64,000 nucleotides of DNA. Origin: Protula sp. h YS-2021. Lineage: Eukaryota > Annelida > Polychaeta > Sabellida > Serpulidae. Positions 34,966-46,386 of the stretch are shown piece after piece. The notes beneath the pieces were generated by a model. The model saw only the letters and a program-made list of their open reading frames with translations, was not told where the DNA came from and made no database searches. The DNA lies in NCBI GenBank assembly GCA_949752745.1, contig OX457029.1:38407603-38471602 (forward strand). Direction: 5' to 3'. The translations under genes and the position numbers were made by a program. Every line of letters begins with the position of its first letter. Position 1 is the first letter of the stretch.

Positions 34966-35379
34966 AGAAATTGGTTCTCGTTATGTTATTGTTGTATGTT
35001 TCTATTTACTGCATTTGTAATACAAAATACTGTAATATTCTTTGCTATTAATATTCATATATGCATTGTTATTTTTTTATGGCTTGTAACAAAGATTCCG
35101 TTATATTCCTACAAAAACCAGCTGTTCATTAAAAAGACATAAAATGGTAATTAGATGTATAATATACAATCTTTCTGTTTCGTACGTAAACACATTAGTA
35201 TGTAAATACCTTTTTTTAATTTCACCAAAGATCACAGTCGATTCCCTCCAAAAGAGAAATGCTTCTGCGAAACAATTTCTTTCAATACTTAAATTTGAAA
35301 AATGAATTCAGTGAATCTGAAGCTGCAGTTCTGTCCAGTCTTCTAAATACTCATTGTCATTTCCGCTAAGGTAGGGTTG

Positions 35380-35480
35380 TTGCAACGGATCTGGGACATT
35401 CCCCCAGACAACTCCTCCCAGACAACTCCGCCGACAATTTCCCCTGAACAATTCCCCCCTCCTGTAGGACATTTTCTCCC
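35380..35480. repeat. Degenerate ~17-bp repeat of (A)CAACTCCCCC type
   Basis: Five or six imperfect units such as CAGACAACTCCTCC and GACAATTTCCCCTG alternate in the MULE loop. Confidence 0.6.
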
Positions 35481-35579
35481 GAGGACTACTCAACCAACTT
35501 AATTTTTATTTTTATTTTACTTTGAACGCCAAAACAAAATAAAACCACCATTTCTATATTTGTAAAACACCTTAAGATC

Positions 35580-35890
35580 AAAAATGCAAAATTCTTCTGT
35601 CTGGAACGAAAGTCTTTTCTGCCATTTGAAACCTGATGTTGTGGGCAATTCCACGCAAATAGTCAACAATCTGCCGGTTTTCGAAGTCGTGTACTGGCGA
35701 CGTGGTGGCTCGTGCAAGTGGTCACCCATAGTTTGACCGAAGACGACGGTCGCCACGCTGTGTTGCGTTTTACCACATACAAGAAGCGAGCATTTTTCTG
35801 TGGAAGCCTTCCACGTTATTGTTCGTGCGCGGCAGGTCGGCTTCAGTGTTATTATAATGATCAAACACTCCAGTTACTGGTTGTGTAATT
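35580..35890 (-). pseudogene. Second MULE transposase C-terminal fragment
   Basis: The minus strand reads LPRTNNNVEGFHRKMLASCM, then after stops VHDFENRQIVDYLRGIAHN. RTNN.vEg.H is the conserved C-terminal block of MULE transposases. The core at 38640-39760 already has its own version (GPEAFHRNYNAIF), so this is a remnant of another MULE or a rearranged segment. Confidence 0.6.
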
Positions 35891-36095
35891 GCAATTGAGT
35901 ACATGAAAGGCAAACAACGTATTTGAAATTATTGCACTTATACTGATGAAACACTCCAGTTACTGATTGTGTAATGGCACTTGAGTACATGAAAGGCAAA
36001 CAACGTATTTGAAATTATTGCAATTATACTGATGAAACACTCCAGTTACTGATTGTGTAATGGCAATTGAGTACATGAAAGACAAAGCAACATAA
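35857..36095. repeat. 86-bp tandem repeat, ~2.8 copies
   Basis: Units contain AAACACTCCAGTTACTG, then GAGTACATGAAAGGCAAAC and TATTTGAAATTATTGCA. They lie next to the second MULE fragment. Confidence 0.9.
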
Positions 36096-36199
36096 TTTAA
36101 AAATGCAATTACAAGATGAAAGGAGAAGTTCCTGCATTCAGTTGGAATATAAAATGCATGTAAATTGCAGTTGCGACAAAGTTGAAAGAACAATTACAC

Positions 36200-38630
36200 G
36201 GCCTCTAATTAGAAGATAAAAGGGCAACAATTTGTAAAAAAGGAGCAAAATACAAAGAAAAGAAAAAATAAGAAAATTAAAATGAATTTCAGCTCGAAAT
36301 ATAAATTAATGCTAACATAACAAATCTGAAATACAATTTTTGTTGAATTTCTTGATTGGCTTCAAAATAGCAAAGCAATGAAGAAACAATATGACTTGGT
36401 GATGTCAGTCTGGGTAAGATTTAAACATTTTTAGTTTTATGACAGCATTTTTGGTTGGTTAGAAAACAACAGGAGCATATGCAGACAATAAGGTACGCTG
36501 CATCACAAATTAAACTATGACTTTGTTCCAAGTATGCATTGCGTTAGGGATAGATCATGCAGATTATTGTTTTGTATGGGATTCGAGCACGCGTGAAAGG
36601 CCTGTGAACGAACCGCTCATCGGTGAGTTCATTGGCCTTCCACGCCAGCTCCATGGTCTATCACTATTATAACACCAACGGGCAAAACCATTGCTTATTT
36701 GGTGAAAACTGGCCAAAAACTAGTTATTTTTCGTGAAAATTTTTTCGTGGTATTGTTCTGCGACCTGAGTGACACATAGCAGCTTGTGCAGTGCAAAGGC
36801 AAATGTTTTGTGTCACAAAGCAATCGTCATAGTTTCTATGCGTCATGCCTATTGTTATCTGTGAATTGGTTTCGCGACTTTTGTGCGCAGTTAGAGAACG
36901 CTGACGTTTTCCTATCATTTCTTTATACGGGAGTGCATTCATGATTCAGTTGGTGCGTATTATAATAATTAATTAAATAACATTAATTAATTAATGTGTA
37001 CATCACTTATTTATTACATGACTTCGAGTAATCCCCAATCCCCAATTAATTTAGTGCCTTGACGCTGCCGTCCTGTTAGCCTAAAATTGGAAGACAATGA
37101 TAACTGTCTCGCTGGTATACGGAACAAATAATTGTTGCGGCACCGGGTTATTTGCCTTTCCTAATTATATTACAGGCTTAGACTTCTTGACTAGGCTTTG
37201 TCAATTAAATACAACGGCTCCTAGAGGGCCGAAACTTCACTGTTACCTCTATATTTAAAAAAGCTTTTAAACTGAAAATTAGGAAGTCATGATATAGCGA
37301 TATCGGATTTTTTACTTTTGTTGGTTGTTTCAGATTACATAAAATAATAAATAGTTATTACCAGGTTATTTGCAACATCAAAATAGTTGGCATTCTAGAG
37401 TAAGATTACAAATTACTATAATCAAGCGAATTTGCTTCGCAATGCTTTTACACTACATAAACTAAACGATATTGCTAAAAACTGTTATTAAACATCATAA
37501 ACAAAGCGATGCTGCTTAACACTATGATTACAGTACATAAACAAAGTGATATTGTTAATCATATTACATAAAAAAGCGATGTCCTTTAGCACTGTTATTA
37601 CACTGGGCAACGTTGAATGGACTTTCTTTTTTGACACGATTTCTTCGATTAACTAAATGTTTTTCTTCTTTCCTTCATATGTTCATGTTCTATGTTTAGC
37701 AAATGTAAATGTTTACCATTTTTATATATTTACGTGTTATATGTTCGTTTAGAAAGTTTCTATTCTAATTACATTTTTCATAGCGATTTTGATGCAGCTT
37801 TTGTCCGTGCATAGTTTTGCGAGACTCGTTTGAGGCGTCACAGCTTTGGGTCTGGCACAGCACAGTTTTTTCTACTCTAGATTCACTCCTCTTCTCTCTT
37901 TATTCACAACAATTTCTTATTTTCAGAATTTAAGCAGAACTAATAAACCTAACAATTGCAAGTTCAGGCCTGACATAAATAAAAGTTCTCTTATGTATAG
38001 TAATGTATCCTATATATTCTAAAGGTTTATGAAATAAAAAATAAATCTGTGTTTACATCATTACTTTTGTTGGTATTGCAACAAGACTGAGCTTGAACTT
38101 GATTCCCTGACACACAATCACCTAGAAAAGAAATATTTTATGTGACAGTCATATTCACTAATATGTAACTGCTTAAAACTGTTTATTTGATAAATTAAAT
38201 CAATTTAGTTTAGAGAAATTCTAAATGTGAAATGAATGCTGTTTAATTTTAATTAGTTCAAAGGATGTTGTCAGTACAGGGAAGAGGAACTGCGACTGCA
38301 ATCTTAAAAATAAGCAACTTGGTCCCCATGTTACAAAGAAATGGCTGAAAGTGCTGCAAGCCAACACTGATTTACAGGCAATATTCTAGCGTTTATGATA
38401 TACTTCCTACAATCAAAAATTTACTTAATCCACTCCACGTCCATTTCTATTTAGCATTTAGTGTTAATTCGTGTGTATTGAGAGCATGTTTATACCCTTC
38501 CTAGGTTATATTAAGAATAAGAATATTAAGTTTACTTGATCGAGAGGTTGCTTGAAGGTGAGTATGAAAGATAAGCGGTTTTCGGTGAGTTACAAAATCG
38601 AAAAATGCTTTACGAAATCGCAAAAAAAGT
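36200..38630. other. MULE loop, no gene seen; weak ~60-bp repeat at 37430-37615
   Basis: This is AT-rich sequence without recognisable coding. At 37430-37615 about four diverged units with ACATAAACAAAGCGAT and GCTTAACACTGTTATTAC recur. Near 38590-38670 the motif TTACGAAATCGAAAAA is repeated. Confidence 0.5.
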
Positions 38631-38639
38631 TTTACAAAA

Positions 38640-39760
38640 TCGAAAGATAATATTTACGAAAACGAAAAAAACCAGAACAATAGAATGATGTAACGGTGTT
38701 TACATAGTCCATATACAGTGTGGCTCCGTTCATTACAGGAACAAATTTGTGTCCCAATGCTGCGATGTAGTGTCCGCGTGTTATTTCTTTCTGTGTTAGC
38801 CTTCTGTATGGGTCCATAGCCGCCTGTGTCTTTTTTCTCTCCTTGGCGGTCTGAGGTATTGCGACGTCCATACTTCTGATACGTGTGTAGGTGATTGTCT
38901 GAAGCTTCCGGATAGCATCCAAGAACACGAAGATGTTGGGTTTCGGCGTACTGAAAATGGCATTATAATTCCGGTGAAAGGCTTCGGGTCCATCTTTGTT
39001 TCGGCGTTCTGTTGATGGATATCCAGCCTGCAGTTGTGGTGGACACTTGGCGACATCGTCAATATAGATATCGGTGATTTAATCTGCGAATTTTTCACAT
39101 TTATCGTTATCCGGTAAAGTTGGGTGAATGTCTCCATCGAAAGAATGAAAGAATCACCAACCAAAGGCCAAAGCAAAAATGTAGCCATTTTCCGATTTCA
39201 GTATTATCTCGAAAATCCTCGGCCAATCCAACGGACTGTATCTTTCGCCACCATGCTTGACCGAGGTGAAATCTACAGCACTGTAGTTTTGCACCTGGAA
39301 AGAGGTCACGTACGATTGTCATAACCAGTACTTCGAAGTCAACGTGGGCTTAGGATCAGTCCTTTTCCTCGCAAGTTGACTTGAGGTCATTGAAAGCTCT
39401 TCTATAAACATCTGCGGATTTTCCACTCAGAAGCATATAAACCAGAGGCACATAATTTCCTTTGCTGAATCCATGGATTGTGTAAAGTTGACTGAAAAAA
39501 TTCGGACAACATTTGAAAGTTCCGTCAATGAAAATTTCTTCAACAGAACGCAGGCATTCAAAGTTTGTCTCCGTACAAAAAATCACTATCCCAATTTCTG
39601 TGTCATCCTTCAAAGGAAATTCTTCTTTTTATTGCTTTTTGGATCCATTTTGGTCAGGGTTTGGTGAAGCTCAATGTGTGAAATTGGGAGTAGTAAGTAC
39701 TTCTTCCGTCGGGATCTGTACGCTGCCATTTTGATTATGTATCTTTTTTCTGTAAATTTT
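38640..39760 (-). pseudogene. MULE transposase core (broken)
   Basis: Minus-strand pieces in order are AAYRSRRKKY, DTEIGIVIFCTETNFECLRS, EEIFIDGTFKCCPNFFSQLY and FSKGNYVPLVYMLLSGKSAD. They continue with PGAKLQCCRFHLGQAWWRKI, GPEAFHRNYNAIF, PNIFVFLDAIRKLQTITYTR and ITRGHYIAALGHKF. DGTFK carries the first catalytic Asp of the MULE DDE domain, and C.FH after the second Asp block is also typical. The pieces lie in different frames with stops between them, so the enzyme is inactive. It continues from the FLYWCH segment of the right arm. Confidence 0.85.
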
Positions 39761-39764
39761 TACC

Positions 39765-40070
39765 GGGAATCTCTTCAAGCACGGTTCTCAGCAATTTTAC
39801 CGGTCGAGCTCTTATGTTACTTGAAGCTTTTCGCTTCATTTGTATCCTGATTTGGTCTTTTCCCCTCTGATTTTCACTTTTTCATGATTATGTTCAGACT
39901 TTATCTCGATAGCTACAGAATTTTCAGTTTTCAAACGTGCTTTACAGCTTCGAACAGAGCACAGCAATGAAATTTGTCCATTTTTGCAGTGTACTTTTGA
40001 TAATACTTGTACCCGTCACACAATAAATCCAGGTTTTCCCTTATTAGTTTCAATTAATTCTATCTCCATT
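39765..40070 (-). pseudogene. FLYWCH zinc-finger segment, right arm (N-terminus of MULE transposase)
   Basis: This is the same segment as in the left arm but on the minus strand and directly upstream of the transposase core. It reads ELIETNKGKPGFIV, the shifted DGYKYYQKYTAK, then a C...C...H-x-H end. The conserved W of W-x-C has become Leu (NGQISLLCSV). The two frameshifts seen in the left arm are present here as well. Confidence 0.7.
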
Positions 40071-40227
40071 CTTATAGTTTAATTGAAATTTATTTGCTAC
40101 TCATTCAACCCTTTCAAATACTTGGAAAAATAATTGTGATTTAAAACCTATGAGCTCTAGGACTTTAAAACGTTGGCAATTACTATCTTCATCTTAGGGA
40201 TCAATAACTCCTGGTGTTTGAGGACGG

Positions 40228-40503
40228 TTGATTATGAACATCTTTAAACCTCCTATCGGGCTCTTTCCGGACTACCGCGACGAGGTGTTCCGAACTTCGT
40301 ATGTTTGTAAAACGGATGTATATTGTAGGGGTATTGTTAGTCATTGTTATGTAGCTGATTATACAAGGGCTTTTTCGATTCCGTTGAACTTTTTTCGATT
40401 TCGTAATCGGGGAAGAGACAAAAATTTCGATTTTGTAGGAGTCCCGAGGTTTTCACAGGACAATACATCATTAGAGAAGCTATTTCTAAGCGTTTTTTAT
40501 TAA
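40228..40503 (+). other. 91-codon open frame in right MULE arm, mirrored at 34190-34495
   Basis: This is an uninterrupted frame starting MIMNIFKPPIGLFPDYRDEV and containing FFRFRNRGRDKNFDF. It is present almost unchanged on the minus strand of the left arm, running opposite to the FLYWCH segment. No family was recognised. Conservation between arms may only reflect arm homogenisation. Confidence 0.35.
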
Positions 40504-42120
40504 TGTAATGACAGAATATAGCGTCCTTTAAATAATTTAAGCCATCACCAAGGTGAGCAGCATCCTCTGAAGCGATTGTTTATAATATGACTGTTGATAT
40601 TGATACATTATTCCTGTATTTTTGAAGATAAAAATTAAGTATTATGAATAGAATTAATTGAGATCTGAAATTTACCATGATCTTTCAAGACTTAACACAT
40701 CCTTCTTCAGTAGTAGCTTAAATTCAAAGGATTGTACATGAATTTAGATTGCTCATGCTTTTTAAAAGAAAATGCAAAGATCAAAATTTACTTCGCAGAA
40801 TAAAACAACTACCATTTTAAGCAATGCGAGACTATAAGTTACAGTTTGGCGTTAAAGTTATCAATTTTGTTTCTGTTTTTTTTTTCTGGTTTAAATTTTA
40901 TTTTCCCTCATTTATTAATTTAATTTGAATTAACCTTTTGGTCTTGGTTTTGAGTTCCAATCATACATTGCTGGCTTTTGCGGTCTAATTTATTAAGACA
41001 CCATTCAGTTTGTCATTACATCCAGTCACGAAAAACGTTAATATTCAACGTGAATCATAACTAAATGTGTCAACATAAATATGTCAATTTAAATAATTAA
41101 AAAACTCAAAATGTATTCAGACGGGGAAAGACTAATTACATGTCTTTTAGAACAAACAGAATCATCAAATAGAAAAGCAACAACACATGAATTTTAGTCT
41201 TTATGAAGATAAAGTGTTAAATTTGTTTTTATATTATTATTCTATTCTAGTTTTGTATCTGCAATTAGTTTAAGGAAGTTTACCAATCCTCATTTGTAAC
41301 TAAGTGAAATCGAAAGGTGAATGAATAAATAAAATAGCTGTTATTCTGTTAATGACCAACAAACACAACACTTTTTAGTTTATACATGCAGAGTGTTGAA
41401 ATACATTTTACAACGAATTCAAACAAAATTCTTTTCTGATAGCATTCACGTTTAAAAACGATTCATGCAAACAGATGTGACTGGATGTGTCGCTTTCGGA
41501 CAAAATAGTGTTTCCTGATTATACTCTTAATATTTAGACAAAGTTCTTTCATTGTTGTCGTTACAACATGACAATTTTCTTTTTTTTTATTTCAGCAATT
41601 AAAAAGCCATCAGTCGCAGTTATGCATTTGTATGTGGTCAACATATGTGTAGTGTGAAATATTTTATCAAAATATAGTGAAATTTGCGTTTTGGCAATTA
41701 TCATTGGATATTGGACGTTATTTGCTTACTTATATGACATGTTTTGTCATGGCCTTGCTATTACTCTGTGTATGTAAACCTTTTTTGTTTTGTGCATTTG
41801 TAGATTTTATTACCTAAGATTCGTTTTATCATACGTTCTGTTCCCTGCTGCCCCCACTCTTAAGTATCGTTTGACTAGCTTTTCAAATTTTGCTTAAACT
41901 AAATCTGGTAAAATATTAAACATTTTGCAAAAACACTATTATTTTTAAAACCACTTTCTACCCTATCTCACCCATTTTAAAAACTTTAAAAACTCCCCCA
42001 ACCTCACCAGGAATGGTGCGGAACTGAAGTTGATCATGTATAGGAACATTCAGTGTATCTAAAATGACCAGGTAAGATTTGCATCCATGTGTCGTCCTTG
42101 TATAACTAGCACAAGCATTT

Positions 42121-42123
42121 CTC

Positions 42124-42160
<37 letters not shown>
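42121..42160. repeat. TC dinucleotide microsatellite
   Basis: An uninterrupted run of CT dinucleotides lies between the MULE and the BEL element. The rest of 41910-42445 shows no gene. Confidence 0.95.
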
Positions 42161-42163
<3 letters not shown>

Positions 42164-42445
42164 ACGTTTTGATCATGAAAATGAAAACATAGGTGAAAGT
42201 AAATATGCGAGGTACACCAGGGCAGCTGCTATATATGTGCGAAATATGGGAATCCCAGGTAAGAAGACCAGGAAAGAAGTAGAAACAGGTCCGAAACGAT
42301 GGCCCCGTACGACTTACGATATACTCTTTGCAAATGTTCGTCTTGCCAAGTGTTTAATACTACGCATTAAGCATTTATAATTACTGGTGCAAAACCGGTT
42401 AAAGAATCCCAAAGAGACACATGGATAAAATGCCTGCTCACCCAG

Positions 42446-42773
42446 TGTAAGGAATCAAAATCCAAAAATGATTTGACCAATCCATTTTGTAACGCTGTTT
42501 ATTTTCTTCCAATTCTTAACGGCTAAACATGAACATGAATCAAACAGTAAAATAGCACAGGTACAAAATTATTGACTTTCCGCGGCCGAATGCCGAATGG
42601 CGCGAAAACCGCGGTTTATATACTCAGGCGATTGCTTAGCACGGACGAATGAACACAACACGACAAATCATTCAATTACAAAACGCACGTGTGTGTAGGG
42701 GAGGGGGGGCGAGAATAATGTTCACCCCGTGACAAACATACTGAACTGAATTCAAGCAGTGACATTTCTTACA
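42446..42773 (-). repeat. BEL 3' LTR (relative to element)
   Basis: This 328-bp LTR differs from its partner by a handful of bases and small indels. Immediately inside lie CACGGGGCCGC, a poor polypurine tract candidate, and the perfect hairpin GTGAATGC-TTT-GCATTCAC (42788-42806). Confidence 0.9.
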
Positions 42774-43585
42774 GCGGCCCCGTGAATGCTTTGCATTCAC
42801 CACCAGGGACACAACTGAATTCAGCAGCGTATACATTCACACAACTCGTGTAGCAAAGCGGTTCAATATTCCAAACTATAACACTACGTGAGGGAGGGTT
42901 GAAACTGAGCACAGTATTTCCCCTGCGTTACCGTGCATGATACAGCAATCGTGCGGCAAACATAAAGCTCCACAAATCGGCTTGAAACAAGCACATATTT
43001 TATTTTATTTCTGTGGCTTGGTTAAAATAAAGTTTTTAAATAGAACTTTTGTGCCGGAAGTTTGTTTGGCGAAAGCCAGCGATACGTGTGAATACACAAG
43101 TAAACCACACTAGTACAGCACAGCCTATAGGTATTGAAGTGGTGTGATTTACAGTAACTGACCACGTGTTTCACCAACACACGTGGGCAATAGCTATGTA
43201 CTGACATTGGGCGTTTACGCAATGGACTTTGTCATTCATTGAGTGAACTTCGAAAAGACAACATGCGTTTGGAACTGAAATTAGCTTTTTTACGTATTAC
43301 GAAAGAGATGACAAATGAAATCAAATTATAGAATTCCATAATGAAATTAATAGGATAATAAGAAACACATTACGCAGTGAACTTATTCAAGAAAGCTACG
43401 GCCATAATTGGACAATTTACAATAAAATGAATGTTCAATTGTGTCTGTGGACATCGTCTCAGCTGACTGCAAGATGCATAGCATGTTACCGAAGTAAGTT
43501 TACATTACAATATTCTTAAATTTACGAAAATTTTAATCATTTGTACAAATAATTAATCAATTATACAAGCTTCTAGTAAACAAAG
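42774..43585. other. BEL 3' non-coding region
   Basis: About 800 bp between the integrase and the 3' LTR have no envelope-like frame. Only the GTGAATGC hairpin next to the LTR stands out. Confidence 0.5.
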
Positions 43586-43589
43586 TTTA

Positions 43590-44800
43590 GTGATGGGACG
43601 GGTCAGATTCGATGATATTGTTTTCACAACAGCTGATCTAACGAGACCATCTCTGCTTCTGTTAACTTGTAAAACTCGCGCAACTGGCCAGATATTTCGT
43701 GTCGTTTGCTCATCAGACACCAGTACAATGTCATTTTCGCGTAATTCTCGCGCGGGCTCGACCCACTTTTGGCGCTGTCGAATTGTCGGCAGATATTCGC
43801 GTATCCATCGGTTCCAAAACGTTTGCTAGATACTGTACGTGCCGCCACCGTCGGCGGTAGACATCGTGTTTGTCAAAGAAATCAGCCGGCAGTTTTTCAT
43901 TGCCGCGCAGCAGAAGCAGATGATTTGGCGTTAGGGGTATCGCATCTTGCGGATTTTCGGAGCATCTGGTTATTGGTCGGTTGTTTACAATTGACTCCAC
44001 TTCGCAAAACAATGTTGACAGGCGTTCATCATCAAGGACTGTGTTGCGAATAATAGCGTTTAGTACCTTGCGCACTGTTCGTATCTGGCGTTCCCAGACG
44101 CCGCCCATGTGTGATGCGCAAGGGGGGTTGAATATCCACTGAATCTCTTTGTGTTGCAAATGTTTATGCAGACTATGGCTGGTGTATGGCCTCGAACAGC
44201 TCTTTGGAGCTACCAACAAAGTTTGTGCCATTGTCTGTGCGGATGATTTCAGGTATTCCTCTTCTAGAAGTGAATCTTTGCAGTGCATTCACAAACGAAT
44301 CTGCATCAAGTGAATGCAACACTTCGATGTGGATCGCGCGAATAACAAGGCACGTAAAAATACAGCCATATCTTTTTACTTCGGCGCGGCCCCGTTTCAC
44401 AAGAAATGGCCCAAAGCAGTCGATTCCCACATGGGCAAAAGGGGGCTTATTTGGCGTTACTCTATCACTGGGAAGGTCTGACATCCGCTGATGCATTGGC
44501 TGGCCATAGAAGCGTTTGCATATAACACAATTGCGAATCACTTTGCGAATAAGTTGTCTGACTTTTGTAATCTAGAATCTTGTGCGGAGAATCGACAGGA
44601 CGTATTCAGTGCCGCTATGCCTGGCTTTAAATTCATGATAATACCTGATTATTAGTAGCGACAGGTGGCAATCTTGCGGCAGAATCAGCTGATGTTTCAT
44701 CTCGACAGCAACCACGGCGTTTCGTAGGCGACCTCCGATGCGCAGTAACCCTTCTTCATCCAAAAGGGTTCAAGCTAGTACAGCGTACTGCTTCTTTTGA
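43590..44800 (-). pseudogene. BEL integrase, broken into several frames
   Basis: The pieces in order are DEEGLLRIGGRLRNA, the zinc-binding LSLLIIRYYHE..ARHSGTEY with NCVICKRF, and the core GIDCFGPF (first Asp) and RTDNGTNFVG (second Asp). After a frame change come GGVWERQIRTVRKVLN (catalytic Glu) and the C-terminal DUF5641-type block (LTPNHLLLLRG, RWRHVQYL). A last piece in yet another frame reads WNRWIREYLPTIRQRQKW near 43760-43810. At least three breaks make it inactive. Confidence 0.88.
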
Positions 44801-44907
44801 CACTGCGTTGCGACAACAGATCGCTCATTTCTTGCCTGAAACACTTCATCTGGACATACAACACAATGCGTTTTTCGGCGAGTTTCAGTTCATTCGGTGA
44901 CAGCACA

Positions 44908-46386
44908 TTAGCAACGTGTGTTTTGTTTTTCAGCCAGTGTATGAATCGTAATATCCATGCTATCCGCTTTCTTTAGGCGATGCCAGTCGGAATAGCGATC
45001 AATCAGTTTTTCAATGACATCTGTTTGCTTCGATTCAACAACACAGATAGCAGCTGCACGTTTTACCTCGATGTCGGAGTCCTTGATCGTCGACAAATCA
45101 ATCTTCGATTCTGGCCAATCAGATTCATCCACGTGCAGAAATGCAGGCCCAGTCAGCCATCTTTTGCTGATTTCACTTGGCGGAAGACCTCGAGAGGCAT
45201 CATCGGCGGGGTTGTTACACGAACTGACATGTCGCCACTGATCGCTTCTCGAACCGTCATGGATCACTGTAAGTCGGTTGGCTACAAATGTCTGAAATCT
45301 ACGAGTAGCATTTTTGATATAATACAGAACAATACTACTGTCGGTCCAGAAGAACACTTCCTGCACTCGTAGCTTCAATTCACGCTGCATCATGCTGTTC
45401 ACACGGATAGCTGTTACCGCTGCACACAGCTCAAGACTCGGAATGCTGATTTGTTTCAGTGGTGTCAATCGTGATTTGCCGAAGAGAAATGAGCAACAGA
45501 CCTCACCTCTAGTATCAACGATGCGCAGATATGTCACCGTACCGTACGCCTCTTCACTTGCGTCACAGAAATAATGCAACTGCCTCACTTTGATATCCCG
45601 CTTATTGACATTGACCACACATCTAGGCACTTCAATCTCCTGCAGCAGCGGCAACGACTCCAACCATCTGGTGAACTTCTTCACTGTGTTTTCTTCGAGC
45701 GCATCATCCCAGCCTTTCTGGAGCTTACATTCAGTCTGAAACAGTTTCTTTGCGATCAATAGAAATGGACAAACAAATCCTAGTGGGTCATATACTGCAC
45801 TTACTACACTGAGCAGACCTCGTCGTGTGAGGACTGGTTCTCTCGGCGTAATCTTGATACGAAACACGTCGCGAATGGTGAACCACTCGACTCCGAGAGC
45901 ACACTGTACAGATAGGACATCACTTTGCAGATCCAGATTTTGAATTTGTTTTGCTCTGTTTTCGACTGGAATGGAATTTAAATGATCACTGCTGCTGCTC
46001 ACCCATTTGGTCAAATTGAATCCGCGCAGCGATAACAAGCGTCGAAGCTCAGTTGCCAATGCTTTTCCTTCGCTCACTGAATCAAGAGAATGCAGCAAGT
46101 CGTCAACGTAGAAGCTGTTCATCACCGCGTCGATCACGCTTGAGTCAAACTGAGACCGGAAATCTTCCGCAGTTCGCTTTAGTGCGTAGTTGCACACGCT
46201 TGGACTCCACACACCACCAAAGAGATGGACTGTCATTCGGTAAGTATCGACAGCTGCGTCTGGATCATCTCTGCTCCACCATAGGAATCGCAAGGCATCT
46301 CTGTGTTTTGGTGGAACTTTAACTTGGTGAAACATCTCTTCGATGTCCGCCATAACACCGATCTTGCTTTCGCGAAACCTCAGCAA
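44908..46386 (-). CDS. BEL reverse transcriptase and RNase H (Peptidase_A17 region)
   Basis: This 492-codon frame contains the RT palm blocks ADIEEMFHQVKV and SFYVDDLLHS (YVDD active site), then FNLTKWVSS and VYDPLGFVCPF, diagnostic for BEL/Pao. RNase H-like parts follow (YFCDASEEAYG, SLELCAAVTA, FFWTDSSIVLYYI) and NPADDASRG. It ends before the integrase by frameshift or stop. Confidence 0.93.
   Translation of the reverse strand: MLRFRESKIGVMADIEEMFHQVKVPPKHRDALRFLWWSRDDPDAAVDTYRMTVHLFGGVWSPSVCNYALKRTAEDFRSQFDSSVIDAVMNSFYVDDLLHSLDSVSEGKALATELRRLLSLRGFNLTKWVSSSSDHLNSIPVENRAKQIQNLDLQSDVLSVQCALGVEWFTIRDVFRIKITPREPVLTRRGLLSVVSAVYDPLGFVCPFLLIAKKLFQTECKLQKGWDDALEENTVKKFTRWLESLPLLQEIEVPRCVVNVNKRDIKVRQLHYFCDASEEAYGTVTYLRIVDTRGEVCCSFLFGKSRLTPLKQISIPSLELCAAVTAIRVNSMMQRELKLRVQEVFFWTDSSIVLYYIKNATRRFQTFVANRLTVIHDGSRSDQWRHVSSCNNPADDASRGLPPSEISKRWLTGPAFLHVDESDWPESKIDLSTIKDSDIEVKRAAAICVVESKQTDVIEKLIDRYSDWHRLKKADSMDITIHTLAEKQNTRC

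Larger units (their letters stand above)
32960..34970. repeat. Left inverted arm of the MULE (main part)
   Basis: This stretch pairs with about 39765-41775 in reverse complement, for example TCATATAAGTAAGCAAATAA and the 91-residue frame at 34190-34495. The outer 120 bp of the arm lie separately at 30317-30437. Confidence 0.85.
30317..41909. mobile_element. Mutator-like element (MULE) with ~2.1-kb inverted arms
   Basis: Sequence from about 30317 to 34970 returns in inverted orientation at about 39765-41909. Outer ends read CCAGATTTAG.CTAAGCAAAA on both sides, in reverse complement. The arms carry a FLYWCH zinc-finger coding segment, and the loop holds a minus-strand MULE transposase. The left arm contains about 2.5 kb (30437-32960) that the right arm lacks. 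The arms otherwise appear only a few percent different. Exact termini and the 8-11 bp target duplication usual for MULEs could not be fixed; ACTATT flanks both sides weakly (30295 and 41935). Confidence 0.75.
39765..41909. repeat. Right inverted arm of the MULE
   Basis: This is the reverse complement of the left arm and continuous. It includes the FLYWCH coding segment on the minus strand and the outward 91-residue frame at 40228-40503. Confidence 0.85.

Noticed and set aside
34789..35142. 117-codon frame as a membrane protein
   Set aside because: Its N-terminal half is the FLYWCH C-terminus plus linker (out of arm context), and the hydrophobic tail arises where the arm ends. No independent support.
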